Positions 1 through 9,159 are shown, numbered from the stretch's first letter. The stretch is DNA of 64,000 nt from Peteryoungia desertarenae (GCF_005860795.2 NZ_CP058350.1:2696501-2760500); one strand, 5' to 3'. The notes: a model not told the origin generated them from the sequence alone. Made by a program: numbers and translations.

Positions 1-1355
1 TCGCGCTGATCGTTCTCCTCGCGGCAATCTGGACTGCTATTGCAGTCGCGGACCGTATTGTCAGGCCCATCAGGCTGCTGATCGGTGCCGCAGACAGCAT
101 TGCATCGGGCAACCTGAACGTCGTCGTTCCTGTTCGCGCAGCTGATGGCGATGTCGGCAGTCTGTCTCGAACCTTCAACAAGATGATTACCCAGATCCGC
201 AGCCAGCGCGACGAGATCCTCGAGGCCAAGGATGAAGTAGACGACAGGCGCCGATTTATAGAGGCCGTCCTCTCGGGCGTTACCGCGGCCGTGATCGGTG
301 TGGAAGACGACGGCGTCGTTACGATCGTCAATCCTTCCGCAGAATTCCTCTTGGCACTCCCGTCCGACCGTTTACTCGGGCAGAAATTGTCGCTTGTTGC
401 GCCTGAGGTTGATCGGGTTCTTTCGGAGGCTGCGGTTCGTCACCGTGGTGAGTATCGTGAGCAGATCAACATGCTTCGCTCCGGCAAGGAGAGGACGCTG
501 AACGTTCAGGTGACCCGGGAGGAAACCCGAGGCTCAGCCGATTCCTACGTGATTACGCTTGATGACATTACCGATCTCGTCATTGCGCAACGTTCCACAG
601 CCTGGGCGGATGTCGCACGGCGTATTGCCCATGAGATCAAGAATCCGCTGACACCGATCCAGCTGTCTGCAGAGCGTCTGAAGCGCCGTTACGGCAAACA
701 GATCGCTGACGATGACAAGGCGGTTTTTGATCAGTGCACGGACACGATTGTCCGTCAGGTCGAAGACATCGGTCGGATGGTCGATGAGTTCTCGGCGTTC
801 GCGCGCATGCCGAAACCAGCGAAACAGAAGGCTGATCTGCGCGACATTTTGAAGGATGCCGTCTTCTTGCGGGAAATCGGGAGCAATGAAATCGAGTTCC
901 TGCGAGAATTCGGAGATGAACCGCTGGAAGGTGACTTTGATGCCCGAATGCTGGCTCAGGCGGTTGGGAACATTGTGAAGAATGCAGCCGAGTCGATCGA
1001 AGCCGTGCCAGTCCACGAATTGGGCGGTCGGGGCAAGATACTTGTCAGGTCTTCACATGACGCGGCGCTGGACCGCTATGTCGTTGATGTAATTGACAAC
1101 GGGCGCGGTCTGCCGGTGGAAAATCGTCACCGCATTCTTGAGCCTTACATGACGATGCGGGAAAAGGGCACAGGTCTTGGCCTCGCGATCGTCAAGAAAA
1201 TTATTGAAGAGCATGGTGGGCAGCTTGAACTCCATGACGCGCCGGCAGACTTCGACCGCGGTCGGGGTGCGATGATCCGCATTGTTTTGCCGCGTGTTGA
1301 AAGTGGTTCAACTGCCGAACCGGAAAGTAACAGGGAAAAGGCATATGGCCTCTGA
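1..1355 (+). CDS. ntrY: NtrY sensor histidine kinase, 3' part (5' end outside window)
   Basis: This is the C-terminal part of a membrane histidine kinase that phosphorylates NtrX in nitrogen/redox signalling. The frame is open from base 3: a hydrophobic segment ends at about base 50, followed by a HAMP-like stretch (DRIVRPIRLLIGAADS), a PAS region at about bases 250-560, and the kinase core. The H-box RRIAHEIKNPLTP has its phospho-acceptor His at codon 630-632. The N-box NIVKNAAES and G-box GTGLGLAIVKKIIEEHGG follow. The stop overlaps the ntrX start by 11 bp, so the two genes are translationally coupled. The N-terminal periplasmic sensor lies upstream of the window. NtrY is chosen over NtrB because of the membrane/HAMP part and the NtrX partner. 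Confidence 0.93.
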   Translation, partial: ALIVLLAAIWTAIAVADRIVRPIRLLIGAADSIASGNLNVVVPVRAADGDVGSLSRTFNKMITQIRSQRDEILEAKDEVDDRRRFIEAVLSGVTAAVIGVEDDGVVTIVNPSAEFLLALPSDRLLGQKLSLVAPEVDRVLSEAAVRHRGEYREQINMLRSGKERTLNVQVTREETRGSADSYVITLDDITDLVIAQRSTAWADVARRIAHEIKNPLTPIQLSAERLKRRYGKQIADDDKAVFDQCTDTIVRQVEDIGRMVDEFSAFARMPKPAKQKADLRDILKDAVFLREIGSNEIEFLREFGDEPLEGDFDARMLAQAVGNIVKNAAESIEAVPVHELGGRGKILVRSSHDAALDRYVVDVIDNGRGLPVENRHRILEPYMTMREKGTGLGLAIVKKIIEEHGGQLELHDAPADFDRGRGAMIRIVLPRVESGSTAEPESNREKAYGL

Positions 1356-2709
1356 CATTCTGGTCGTTGATGACGAAGAGGATATTCGCGAAATCGTGTC
1401 CGGTATTCTGAGCGATGAGGGGCATGAGACGCGAACGGCGCATGATGCAGACAGCGCGCTTGCAGCGATTTCTGATCGCATGCCGCGCCTTTTGTTCCTC
1501 GATATCTGGATGCAGGGGAGCCGTCTCGACGGTCTCGCGCTGCTGGACGAGATCAAGTCCCGTTATCCGGACCTGCCGGTTGTGATGATATCTGGCCATG
1601 GAAACATCGAAACGGCGGTCTCGGCGATCAAGCGTGGTGCTTTCGACTTCATCGAAAAACCATTCAAGGCAGACCGCCTGATCCTCATTGCTGAGCGGGC
1701 GCTTGAAAACTCAAAGCTGAAGCGCGAGGTTTCTGATCTGAAGCGTCGCACCGGTGATGCCATTGAGCTGATTGGGACGTCGGTCGCCGTGTCACAGCTT
1801 CGCCAGACCATCGAGAAGGTGGCGCCGACAAACAGCCGCATCATGATTTTCGGCCCCTCCGGGTCCGGCAAGGAACTCGTGGCGCGGATGATTCACAAGC
1901 GTTCCAGCAGATCTGCCGGTCCCTTCGTGTCCCTCAACGCCGCAGCGATCACGCCGGAGCGTATGGAACTGGCCTTGTTCGGCTCCGAAGGCTCTCCTGG
2001 GCAGCCGAGGCGCATCGGTGCGTTGGAAGAGGCCCATAGGGGGATTTTGTATCTCGACGAGATCGGCGAAATGCCGCGCGAAACGCAGAACAAGATCCTT
2101 CGGGTTCTGGTCGAACAACAGTTCGAGCGAGTAGGTGGAACAAAGCGGGTCAAGGTCGATGTCCGGATCATATCCTCTTCCGCCTATAACCTTGAAGGCC
2201 TTATTGCCGAAGGTCGCTTCCGCGAAGATCTGTTTCATCGCCTCGCTGTCGTTCCGATCAAGGTACCAGCGCTCGCGGAGCGGCGTGAGGACATTCCGTT
2301 CCTCGTCGATCTCTTCATGCGCCAGATCTCCGAACACGCCGGCATCCGCCAGCGAAAGATCGGTGACGACGCGATGGCGGTGCTGCAAGCCAATGACTGG
2401 CCCGGCAACATCCGGCAGCTCCGCAACAACATCGAGCGCCTGATGATTCTTGCTCAGGGCGACGGTCCCGATACCCCGATTACGGCGGAGATGCTTCCGC
2501 CTGACTTGTCGGACATGCTGCCGAAGGTGTCTGCGCGAAATGACAGTCACATCATGACCTTGCCTCTGCGTGAGGCTCGCGAAATGTTCGAGCGCGATTA
2601 CTTGATTGCCCAGATCAACCGATTCGGCGGCAATATCTCGCGCACGGCAGAATTCGTAGGGATGGAGAGGTCCGCCCTCCATCGCAAACTGAAGTCTCTT
2701 GGCGTATAA
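1345..2709 (+). CDS. ntrX: NtrX response regulator, AAA+ and Fis domains, lacking GAFTGA
   Basis: This 454-residue DNA-binding response regulator is the partner of NtrY. The receiver domain spans about residues 1-120, with Asp53 (LLFLDIWMQ) as the likely phosphorylation site. An AAA+ domain follows with Walker A GPSGSGKE (about 170-177) and Walker B LYLDEIGEMP (about 235-244). A Fis-type helix-turn-helix closes the protein (NISRTAEFVGMERSALHRKL). The start at 1345 (MASDILVVDD) is chosen over the in-frame ATG at 1282 because the receiver begins there. Where sigma-54 activators carry GAFTGA, this protein has GSEGSPGQPRRIGAL (about 213-227). It therefore probably does not act as a conventional sigma-54 activator; that is inference from the missing motif. 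Confidence 0.95.
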   Translation: MASDILVVDDEEDIREIVSGILSDEGHETRTAHDADSALAAISDRMPRLLFLDIWMQGSRLDGLALLDEIKSRYPDLPVVMISGHGNIETAVSAIKRGAFDFIEKPFKADRLILIAERALENSKLKREVSDLKRRTGDAIELIGTSVAVSQLRQTIEKVAPTNSRIMIFGPSGSGKELVARMIHKRSSRSAGPFVSLNAAAITPERMELALFGSEGSPGQPRRIGALEEAHRGILYLDEIGEMPRETQNKILRVLVEQQFERVGGTKRVKVDVRIISSSAYNLEGLIAEGRFREDLFHRLAVVPIKVPALAERREDIPFLVDLFMRQISEHAGIRQRKIGDDAMAVLQANDWPGNIRQLRNNIERLMILAQGDGPDTPITAEMLPPDLSDMLPKVSARNDSHIMTLPLREAREMFERDYLIAQINRFGGNISRTAEFVGMERSALHRKLKSLGV

Positions 2710-2766
2710 ACTGCTGATCGGTGCCCGAGGCGGATTCGCCTTGGGTTAGTCGCCTGGAGAGGCATC

Positions 2767-4143
2767 ATGAAAGTAATCATCTGCGGGGCGGGACAGGTCG
2801 GCTACGGCATCGCCGAACGGCTATCCCTTGAGGACAACGACGTATCGGTCATCGATACATCCGCGTCGCTCGTCGCCCATATTACAGAAACCCTGGACGT
2901 ACGCGGCTATGTCGGTCACGGCGCGCATCCGGATGTGCTGGCACGAGCCGGTGCAGATCAGGCAGACATGATCATTGCGGTCACGCTCTATGACGAGATC
3001 AACATGATCGCATGTCAGGTGGCGCACTCGCTGTTCAACGTGCCCACTCGTATTGCCCGTATCCGCTCTCAGAACTATCTGCGGCCGGAATACTCCGACT
3101 TGTTCAGTCGCGATAATCTGCCTATTGATGTGGCAATCTCGCCTGAGATCGAAGTCGGCAAGATGGTTTTGCGCAGGATTTCTTTCCCTGGTGCAACGGA
3201 TATAGTTCGGTTCGCTGACGATAATGTCGCCATGCTCGCAATCGAGTGCATGGAGGATTGCCCGGTGGTCGACACTCCGCTGCAGCAATTGAGCGAACTC
3301 TTCCCGGACTTGATGGCGACCGTGACGGCTGTTTACCGAAACGGAAAGCTGCGCATCGTCAATTCTCGGGATCAATTGTCCGTCGGCGACCTCGCCTATG
3401 TCATATGCCAGCGGGATCATGCCCGCAGAACACTCGGCCTGTTCGGGCATGAGGAGCAGGAAGCTGGGCGGATCGTCATCGCGGGTGGTGGCAATATTGG
3501 TTACTATGTTGCCCGCACCATAGAAGAGATGCAGCCAAAGACCCGGATCAAGATCATCGAAAGCGACCGAGAACGGGCCATTTCGGTGTCAGAACAGCTC
3601 CGTATGGGCATTGTCCTGCACGGTTCTGCACTGGACCAGAATATTCTGCAGCAGGCTGATATCGAGAATGCCGATTTGATCGTGACCCTCACGAACAATG
3701 ACCAGACAAACATCTTGAGCGCGGCTATGGCGAAACGACTCGGCTGCAAGTCCGGCATGGTATTGATCAATAATCCATCCTTTCATGATCTGGCGGGATC
3801 AATTGGGATTGATGCCTATATCAACCCAAGGGCTGTCACGATTTCCCGGGTGCTGCAGCATGCCCGCAAGGGGCGAATCCGTGCTGTCTATGCGGTTCAA
3901 AAAGGCATGGCGGAGGTCATCGAGGCCGAAGCGCTGGAAACATCGCCCCTGGTTGGCAGACCGTTTCGGGAGCTGGAACTGCCGGCCGGTCTGCGTATCG
4001 GCGCAATCTACCGCGACGGTACGGTGATCCGCCCGAACGGCGACACCAAGATCAAGGCGAAGGACCGCGTCGTCATCTTCGCTACCGCAGGTGCAGTCAA
4101 GGATGTGGAACAGATGTTCCGCGTGTCGATCCAATATTTCTGA
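2767..4143 (+). CDS. trkA: Trk potassium uptake regulatory protein TrkA
   Basis: This is the cytoplasmic NAD-binding gating subunit of a Trk/Ktr potassium uptake system, 458 residues long and full length for the family. It is a tandem duplication of RCK (TrkA-N/TrkA-C) units. The first Rossmann motif is MKVIICGAGQVGYGIAE at residue 1, and the second is RIVIAGGGNIGYYVAR near residue 236. The start follows a strong GGAGAGG ribosome site. It lies 57 bp after ntrX and 15 bp before the aminotransferase, so it may be part of the same transcription unit. The integral membrane partner TrkH is not in this window. Confidence 0.95.
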   Translation: MKVIICGAGQVGYGIAERLSLEDNDVSVIDTSASLVAHITETLDVRGYVGHGAHPDVLARAGADQADMIIAVTLYDEINMIACQVAHSLFNVPTRIARIRSQNYLRPEYSDLFSRDNLPIDVAISPEIEVGKMVLRRISFPGATDIVRFADDNVAMLAIECMEDCPVVDTPLQQLSELFPDLMATVTAVYRNGKLRIVNSRDQLSVGDLAYVICQRDHARRTLGLFGHEEQEAGRIVIAGGGNIGYYVARTIEEMQPKTRIKIIESDRERAISVSEQLRMGIVLHGSALDQNILQQADIENADLIVTLTNNDQTNILSAAMAKRLGCKSGMVLINNPSFHDLAGSIGIDAYINPRAVTISRVLQHARKGRIRAVYAVQKGMAEVIEAEALETSPLVGRPFRELELPAGLRIGAIYRDGTVIRPNGDTKIKAKDRVVIFATAGAVKDVEQMFRVSIQYF

Positions 4144-4158
4144 AAGACCAAAACACAG

Positions 4159-5022
4159 ATGCCGAGAATAGCTTACGTCAATGGACGCTATCTTCCCCAC
4201 AAGGACGCCTCCGTCCATATCGAGGATCGAGGTTATCAATTCGCTGATGGCGTTTACGAGGTTTGTGAAGTCCGGCATGGCGTGATCGTTGATCTGACCC
4301 GCCATCTTGATCGTCTGGACCGATCGCTTTCGGAACTGCGTATCCACCATCCGATGTCACGGGCGGCTTTGACACATGTGATCCGCGAGGTGCTGCGTCG
4401 CAATCGGGTACGCAACGGTCTTTTCTATCTTCAGGTGACGCGTGGTGTTGCGCGACGCGATCACGTTTTCCCCGGTCCCGATGTCAAGCCGTCGCTCGTG
4501 ATTACGGCAAAGAGCACTGATCCAAAGGTTATTGCTCTGAAAAACGCGAATGGCATCAAGGCGATCACCCTTGCCGATAACCGCTGGTCCCGTGTCGACA
4601 TCAAGAGTGTGGGTCTTTTGCCAAACGCCATGGCGCGACAGCAGGCAAAGGAAACAGGTGCGCAGGAGGCGATTTACGTCGATTCCGAAGGCATGGTGAC
4701 GGAAGGTGCGGCAACGAATGTCTGGATCGTGGATGCCGCTGGTCGGCTTGTTACTCGACCGGCGGAGCAGGGCATCCTGCGTGGCATTACGCGAACGACA
4801 CTCATCGATGTCTCCAGGCATCTCGGCATGGAAATTGAGGAGCGACGCTTCTCCCGCGATGAGATGCTGAAAGCGCGTGAGGTCTTCATCACCGCCGCAA
4901 CAAGCATCTGTTTTCCGGTCGTTGAGATCGATGGCGTGGTGATCGGAAATGGTCACCCCGGTACCGTTGCGGACAAAATTCGCTCGACTTTTTTCGACAT
5001 TGCGGAAAAGACAGCGATTTGA
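4159..5022 (+). CDS. Class IV aminotransferase, D-amino-acid aminotransferase type
   Basis: This is a PLP-dependent fold-type IV aminotransferase of 287 residues. The likely reaction is transfer of an amino group between D-amino acids and 2-oxoacids. Family hallmarks are the N-terminal AYVNGRYLPHKDASVHIEDRGYQFADGVYE, read in pieces, and the PLP lysine in DIKSVGLLPN (near residue 153). The EGAATNVWIVD segment and TTLIDV region also fit. Branched-chain aminotransferases and aminodeoxychorismate lyases share the fold, so substrate specificity cannot be fixed from sequence alone. The D-amino-acid assignment rests on overall resemblance and on the position between trkA and hfq, where rhizobia usually carry this gene. 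Confidence 0.85.
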   Translation: MPRIAYVNGRYLPHKDASVHIEDRGYQFADGVYEVCEVRHGVIVDLTRHLDRLDRSLSELRIHHPMSRAALTHVIREVLRRNRVRNGLFYLQVTRGVARRDHVFPGPDVKPSLVITAKSTDPKVIALKNANGIKAITLADNRWSRVDIKSVGLLPNAMARQQAKETGAQEAIYVDSEGMVTEGAATNVWIVDAAGRLVTRPAEQGILRGITRTTLIDVSRHLGMEIEERRFSRDEMLKAREVFITAATSICFPVVEIDGVVIGNGHPGTVADKIRSTFFDIAEKTAI

Positions 5023-5131
5023 TACCAACTTTGCGGTGAAGGGGCGGGGGGACATAAATGCCCGACACACCTGACCAGTTCTAAGAATAATGACACCGGC
5101 AATGACCGGCAAAAACGAAAGAAGCGGCGCG

Positions 5132-5383
5132 ATGGCGGAACGTTCTCAGAATCTGCAGGATCTATTTCTCAACACAGTACGCAAACAGAAGATTTCACTG
5201 ACCATCTTTTTGATCAATGGCGTGAAACTGACCGGTGTTGTAACGTCATTCGACAATTTCTGCGTTCTTTTGCGGCGCGACGGGCATTCCCAGCTGGTCT
5301 ACAAACACGCGATCTCCACCATCATGCCCGGTCAGCCGATGCAGATGTTCGAGAGCGAAGACACGCAATCCGGACAGGACTGA
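5132..5383 (+). CDS. hfq: RNA chaperone Hfq
   Basis: Hfq is a hexameric Sm-like RNA chaperone that pairs small RNAs with mRNAs; here it is 83 residues. The Sm1 region reads [14 protein letters not shown] followed by [17 protein letters not shown] residues, and the Sm2 signature [10 protein letters not shown] is present. The start at 5132 ([10 protein letters not shown]) is preferred to an upstream in-frame ATG at 5090 because Hfq begins with this AERSQNLQD sequence, and GAAAGAAG provides a ribosome site. hflX follows 67 bp downstream, the classical hfq-hflX pairing. Confidence 0.97.
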   Translation: MAERSQNLQDLFLNTVRKQKISLTIFLINGVKLTGVVTSFDNFCVLLRRDGHSQLVYKHAISTIMPGQPMQMFESEDTQSGQD

Positions 5384-5450
5384 TATCATCACCAGCCGCG
5401 ACATAACAAACGAATCGATCATCCCGGAGGACGAAAAGCGCCGGGATGAT

Positions 5451-6785
5451 ATGCGGGCGCTCGTGCTTGTACCTGTCTTGAAACAGGCGAAGCCCCAGCC
5501 GCTGCCCGAAGGTGCGCCACCGGTTCCTAGCCGCTCGAACGAAGCGCGCCTCGAAGAGGCGGTCGGCCTTGCCCGCGCCATCGATCTCGCCATCGTTCAG
5601 GGTTTGATCGTCACGGTCAGCCAGCCGCGCCCGGCGACACTCATGGGTTCCGGCAAGATTGCTGAGGTCAAGGCGCTGCTCGACGAGCATGACGCCGGCC
5701 TCATTATCGTCGATCATCCCCTGACACCGGTGCAACAGCGCAATCTGGAGAAGGAATGGGGCGCCAAGGTCATCGACCGGACCGGCCTCATCCTCGAAAT
5801 CTTCGGCCGCCGTGCCTCCACCAAGGAAGGCACGCTGCAGGTCGAGCTTGCGCATCTCAACTACCAGAAGGGCCGTCTGGTCCGTTCCTGGACCCACCTT
5901 GAACGCCAGCGCGGCGGCGCGGGCTTCATGGGCGGTCCGGGTGAAACCCAGATCGAAGCCGACCGCCGACTGCTTCAAGACAAGATCGTCAAACTGGAGC
6001 GCGAACTCGAACAGGTGGTGCGCACCCGCCAGCTTCATCGCGCGAAGCGCCGCAAGGTGCCGCATCCGATCGTGGCACTCGTTGGCTACACCAATGCCGG
6101 CAAGTCGACGCTGTTCAACCGGATCACCGGTGCGGGTGTGCTGGCTGAAGACATGCTGTTTGCGACGCTGGACCCGACGCTGCGCCGCATGAAGCTGCCG
6201 CATGGTCGCACCGTGATCATGTCGGACACCGTCGGCTTCATCTCCGACCTGCCCACCCACCTCGTCGCCGCCTTCCGCGCGACGCTGGAAGAGGTGCTCG
6301 AAGCCGATCTCATCCTCCATGTCCGCGACATGTCGGATCCTGATAACGGTGCCCAATCGGCAGATGTCCTGCGCATCCTCGATGATCTCGGCATTGACGA
6401 GAAAGAGCGTTCCGAGCGCATCATTGAGGTATGGAACAAGATCGATCGTCTTGCCACAGAGAATCATGACGGTTTGTTGCAAAAGGCGGCGGGGCGCCCA
6501 AATGTTCTGCCCGTTTCGGCTATCTCGGGCGAAGGCGTGGAAACGCTATTGGCCGTAATCGCCGAACGCCTATCGGGCGTTTTAACGGAAGCGGCCATCA
6601 CTGTCCCGGCTGACAAGCACGCGGTTGTATCCTGGCTCTATGAGAACGCAATCGTCGATGAACGCCGAGACCAGGATGATGGCTCTGTGGAACTCGATGT
6701 TCGCCTCACTGATCGGCAGGCAAACGAGCTTGAACGCAAGCTTGGAGCCCCAGCTCCCCGTGCAAAGGAAGATTGGGAGCGGTAG
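5451..6785 (+). CDS. hflX: Ribosome-associated GTPase HflX
   Basis: HflX is a GTPase that binds 50S/70S ribosomes and can split stalled ribosomes. The 444 residues contain the N-terminal HflX domain with LMGSGKIAEV, a linker with GGAGFMGGPGETQIEADRR read in part, and the G domain. G1 is GYTNAGKST, G3 is DTVGFISDLP and G4 is NKID. The start is uncertain: the frame is open upstream to the end of hfq (for example RDITNESIIPEDEKRRDD), but no ATG, GTG or TTG codon occurs in the stretch I read back to about 5330. The ATG at 5451 is therefore used. Its ribosome site is weak, consistent with coupling to hfq. Confidence 0.93.
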   Translation: MRALVLVPVLKQAKPQPLPEGAPPVPSRSNEARLEEAVGLARAIDLAIVQGLIVTVSQPRPATLMGSGKIAEVKALLDEHDAGLIIVDHPLTPVQQRNLEKEWGAKVIDRTGLILEIFGRRASTKEGTLQVELAHLNYQKGRLVRSWTHLERQRGGAGFMGGPGETQIEADRRLLQDKIVKLERELEQVVRTRQLHRAKRRKVPHPIVALVGYTNAGKSTLFNRITGAGVLAEDMLFATLDPTLRRMKLPHGRTVIMSDTVGFISDLPTHLVAAFRATLEEVLEADLILHVRDMSDPDNGAQSADVLRILDDLGIDEKERSERIIEVWNKIDRLATENHDGLLQKAAGRPNVLPVSAISGEGVETLLAVIAERLSGVLTEAAITVPADKHAVVSWLYENAIVDERRDQDDGSVELDVRLTDRQANELERKLGAPAPRAKEDWER

Positions 6786-6820
6786 CAGCTCCCGGGTCGG
6801 GATTGCACTTTCTCCACGCT

Positions 6821-6834
6821 TTGATCCACGTCAA
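6821..6834 (+). promoter_or_regulatory. FixK/FNR-type box upstream of bchE
   Basis: The sequence TTGATCCACGTCAA matches TTGA-N6-TCAA, the core recognised by FNR/FixK proteins, with four of five outer bases matching the TTGAT/ATCAA consensus on each side. Its centre (6827.5) lies 60 bp before the bchE start codon. If the site acts at the usual -41.5 position, transcription would begin near 6869. This would place bchE, encoding an oxygen-independent enzyme, under low-oxygen activation. The match is seen; the function is inferred. Confidence 0.65.
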
Positions 6835-6845
6835 GTGATCGCATT

Positions 6846-6879
6846 CCTCAGTGTGTCAACTTTTGTTTACACACTGAGG
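6846..6879 (+). promoter_or_regulatory. Perfect palindrome with PpsR/CrtJ-type box before bchE
   Basis: The core TGTCAACTTTTGTTTACA (6854-6871) is an exact TGT-N12-ACA, the recognition pattern of the photosynthesis repressor PpsR/CrtJ. It sits inside a larger perfect inverted repeat: CCTCAGTGTGT (6846-6856) pairs with ACACACTGAGG (6869-6879) around a 12-base spacer. The core overlaps the predicted -10 region of a promoter driven from the FixK-type box, a good place for a repressor. The right arm also shares GAGG with the bchE Shine-Dalgarno sequence GAGGAGG (6876-6882), so a transcript starting further upstream could hide the ribosome site in a hairpin. Confidence 0.7.
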
Positions 6880-6887
6880 AGGTGGTC

Positions 6888-8513
6888 ATGCGCATCGTCT
6901 TTATCCATCCGAACTATCACTCCGGCGGCGCCGAGATTGCCGGTAACTGGCCGCCTGCCTGGGTCGCCTATCTCGGCGGCGCGCTGAAGTCCGCAGGCTT
7001 TACCGACATCCACTTCCTCGATGCCATGACCAATGACATGACCGAGGACCGGCTGCGTGAGGAATTGCGCCGCCTGCAGCCGGACTTGATCGGCTGCACC
7101 GCGATCACCCCGTCGATCTACATGGCCGAGCGCTGCCTCGAAATTGCCAGGGAAGTCTGCCCTCAGGCACTCCGGGTCCTCGGCGGCATCCATGCCACCT
7201 TCATGTACCAGCAGGTCTTGACCGAGGCGCCCTATATCGACGTCATTGTCCGTGGCGAAGGCGAGGAGATCATCGTCGAACTCGCCCGCGCTTATGCCGC
7301 CGGCAACTGGAAAGAGACGAGAGCGGGCATCAAGGGCCTCGCCTATATCACCGACGACGGCAAGATCATCGCGACGCCTGCCGCACCCACCGTCAAGAAC
7401 TTCGATGCCGTCGAGCCGGATTGGACCCTGCTCGAATGGGAGAAATACATCTATGTGCCGCTTGGCGTCAGGGTCGCGATCCCCAACATGGCGCGGGGCT
7501 GCCCCTTCACCTGCTCGTTCTGTTCTCAGTGGAAGTTCTGGCGAGATTATCGCATCCGTGATCCGAAGAAGGTGGTCGACGAGATCGAGAAACTGGTCAA
7601 CGACCATCAGGTCGGCTTCTTCATCCTCGCCGACGAGGAACCGACCATCAACCGCAAGAAGTTCATCGCCTTTTGCGAGGAGCTGATCGCCCGCGGCCTG
7701 CCGGACAAGGTCAAATGGGGCATCAACACCCGTGTCACCGACATTATCAGAGACGAGGAATATCTGGCCCTCTATCGCAAGGCCGGCCTCGTGCATGTCT
7801 CGCTCGGCACGGAAGCCGCCGCCCAGCTGAAGCTCGACCGCTTCAACAAGGAAACCAAGGTCGCCGAGAACAAGAAGGCGATCCGCCTGCTCCGTGAGGC
7901 TGATATCTTCACCGAAGCGCAGTTCATCGTTGGTCTTGAGAATGAGACGGCGGAGACGCTGGAGGAAACCTATCGCATGGCGCGCGACTGGAACCCGGAT
8001 CTCGCCAACTGGGCCATGTATACGCCCTGGCCGTTCTCGCCGCTCTTCCAGGAACTCGGCGACAAGGTCGAGATCTTCGACTTCTCGAAATACAATTTCG
8101 TGACACCGATCATGAAGCCGGATGCCATGGATCGTGCCGAGCTGCTCGACCGTGTGATGAACAATTACCGCCGCTTCTACATGATCAAGGCGCTCTTCCA
8201 TTATCCATGGCGCGGCAAGGGTTTTCGCCGCCGCTATCTGCTCGGCTGCCTCAAGGCCTTTCTCAAGGCTGGCTTCGAGCGCAAGTTCTATGATCTCGGC
8301 AAGCACAATTACTGGGGCCCGCAATCGAAGGAGAAGGTTGATTTCGGCTTCGATATGAGCCGCAAGATCGCACCAGCCCAGATGGCCGACTGGCAGGCGG
8401 CGTCCGACCGCGCAAGTCAGCTGCGTGCCCGCAAGGCAGGCGAGGCGGAAGAGGCACGAACGCCCGTCATGGCCTGCGGCGGAGGGCCGGAGAGCCACGA
8501 TGCCCACGTCTGA
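6888..8513 (+). CDS. bchE: BchE, anaerobic Mg-protoporphyrin IX monomethyl ester oxidative cyclase
   Basis: This 541-residue B12-dependent radical SAM enzyme forms the fifth ring of bacteriochlorophyll without oxygen. The N-terminus ([20 protein letters not shown]) and following cobalamin-binding-type domain (to about residue 150) are typical of BchE. The radical SAM cluster motif is GCPFTCSFC with Cys205, Cys209 and Cys212 (CxxxCxxC). The ATG at 6888 follows SD GAGGAGG with 5-nt spacing and is preferred over an in-frame GTG at 6882. It overlaps bchJ by 14 bp. FixK-type and PpsR-type sites lie upstream. Other B12-radical SAM enzymes share the fold, but the partner bchJ and the regulatory sites support BchE. 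Confidence 0.92.
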   Translation: MRIVFIHPNYHSGGAEIAGNWPPAWVAYLGGALKSAGFTDIHFLDAMTNDMTEDRLREELRRLQPDLIGCTAITPSIYMAERCLEIAREVCPQALRVLGGIHATFMYQQVLTEAPYIDVIVRGEGEEIIVELARAYAAGNWKETRAGIKGLAYITDDGKIIATPAAPTVKNFDAVEPDWTLLEWEKYIYVPLGVRVAIPNMARGCPFTCSFCSQWKFWRDYRIRDPKKVVDEIEKLVNDHQVGFFILADEEPTINRKKFIAFCEELIARGLPDKVKWGINTRVTDIIRDEEYLALYRKAGLVHVSLGTEAAAQLKLDRFNKETKVAENKKAIRLLREADIFTEAQFIVGLENETAETLEETYRMARDWNPDLANWAMYTPWPFSPLFQELGDKVEIFDFSKYNFVTPIMKPDAMDRAELLDRVMNNYRRFYMIKALFHYPWRGKGFRRRYLLGCLKAFLKAGFERKFYDLGKHNYWGPQSKEKVDFGFDMSRKIAPAQMADWQAASDRASQLRARKAGEAEEARTPVMACGGGPESHDAHV

Positions 8514-9159
8514 CAACGGACTGGCAAGGCTTTTCGCCGATGCCGAGCGACCGGAAACGCCTCCCGCTCGTCCGCCAGCCCGCATCGGTCCGAACGCGAT
8601 CATCCAGACAGGTGAGGCCCTTTCCGCCCTCGACGGGCCTGGTGCCGCACGCCTGATTTTCGAGGCAGCCGGGTTAGGGCGATACATCGGTGTTGTGCCG
8701 ACGACGATGATAGACGAGCGCGAACCCGTGGCGCTCTTTGCCGCCGTCCAGGCGACGCTCCCGCCCGCAGAGGCCGACCGCGTCTTGGCCGATGCCGGAC
8801 ATCGGACGGGACATTACATTCTGGAAAATCGCATCCCGCCGATTGCGCGGCAAATCCTGCCGAAGCTGCCGCCCGGGCTGTCCTCGCGTCTGCTCGTATC
8901 CGCCATTGCCCGCCACGCCTGGACCTTTGCCGGCAGTGGGAGCTTTGAGGGCAGGGTTACCGGATGGACACGTCCGGTGGTGACCCTGGCCATCGCCGCA
9001 AACCCGCTCGCCACGGCCGGATGCCCTTGGCATGGTGCGGTCTTCCAGCGGCTGTTTGCGAGCCTGTGCGGGAATGTGGGATCGGTCCGGCACAGTCAGT
9101 GCTGCGCCCGTGGGGACGGCTTTTGCGTCACCCAGCTCAGTCTGGCTCCGATACCTTGA
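8500..9159 (+). CDS. bchJ: BchJ, V4R-domain bacteriochlorophyll synthesis protein
   Basis: This 219-residue protein has a C-terminal V4R (4-vinyl reductase) domain. BchJ accompanies BchE in purple bacteria and was first proposed as the 8-vinyl reductase; later work gives that reaction to BciA/BciB, so BchJ may instead carry or present the porphyrin substrate. Visible features include [14 protein letters not shown], a central [12 protein letters not shown] segment, and the V4R cysteine region [19 protein letters not shown] followed by [12 protein letters not shown]. The ATG at 8500 follows GGAGGG and lies inside the end of bchE, so the genes are probably translated together. The coding frame ends at 9159, with no further bch gene after it. 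Confidence 0.86.
   Translation: MPTSDNGLARLFADAERPETPPARPPARIGPNAIIQTGEALSALDGPGAARLIFEAAGLGRYIGVVPTTMIDEREPVALFAAVQATLPPAEADRVLADAGHRTGHYILENRIPPIARQILPKLPPGLSSRLLVSAIARHAWTFAGSGSFEGRVTGWTRPVVTLAIAANPLATAGCPWHGAVFQRLFASLCGNVGSVRHSQCCARGDGFCVTQLSLAPIP

Noticed and set aside
5384..5450. A longer HflX start upstream of 5451
   Set aside because: The frame is open but no ATG, GTG or TTG codon was found in it back to about 5330.
6867..8687. Long open frame of about 600 codons on the minus strand across bchE
   Set aside because: It is a shadow of the GC-rich bchE codon pattern, has low-complexity Arg/Asp-rich content and no family resemblance.
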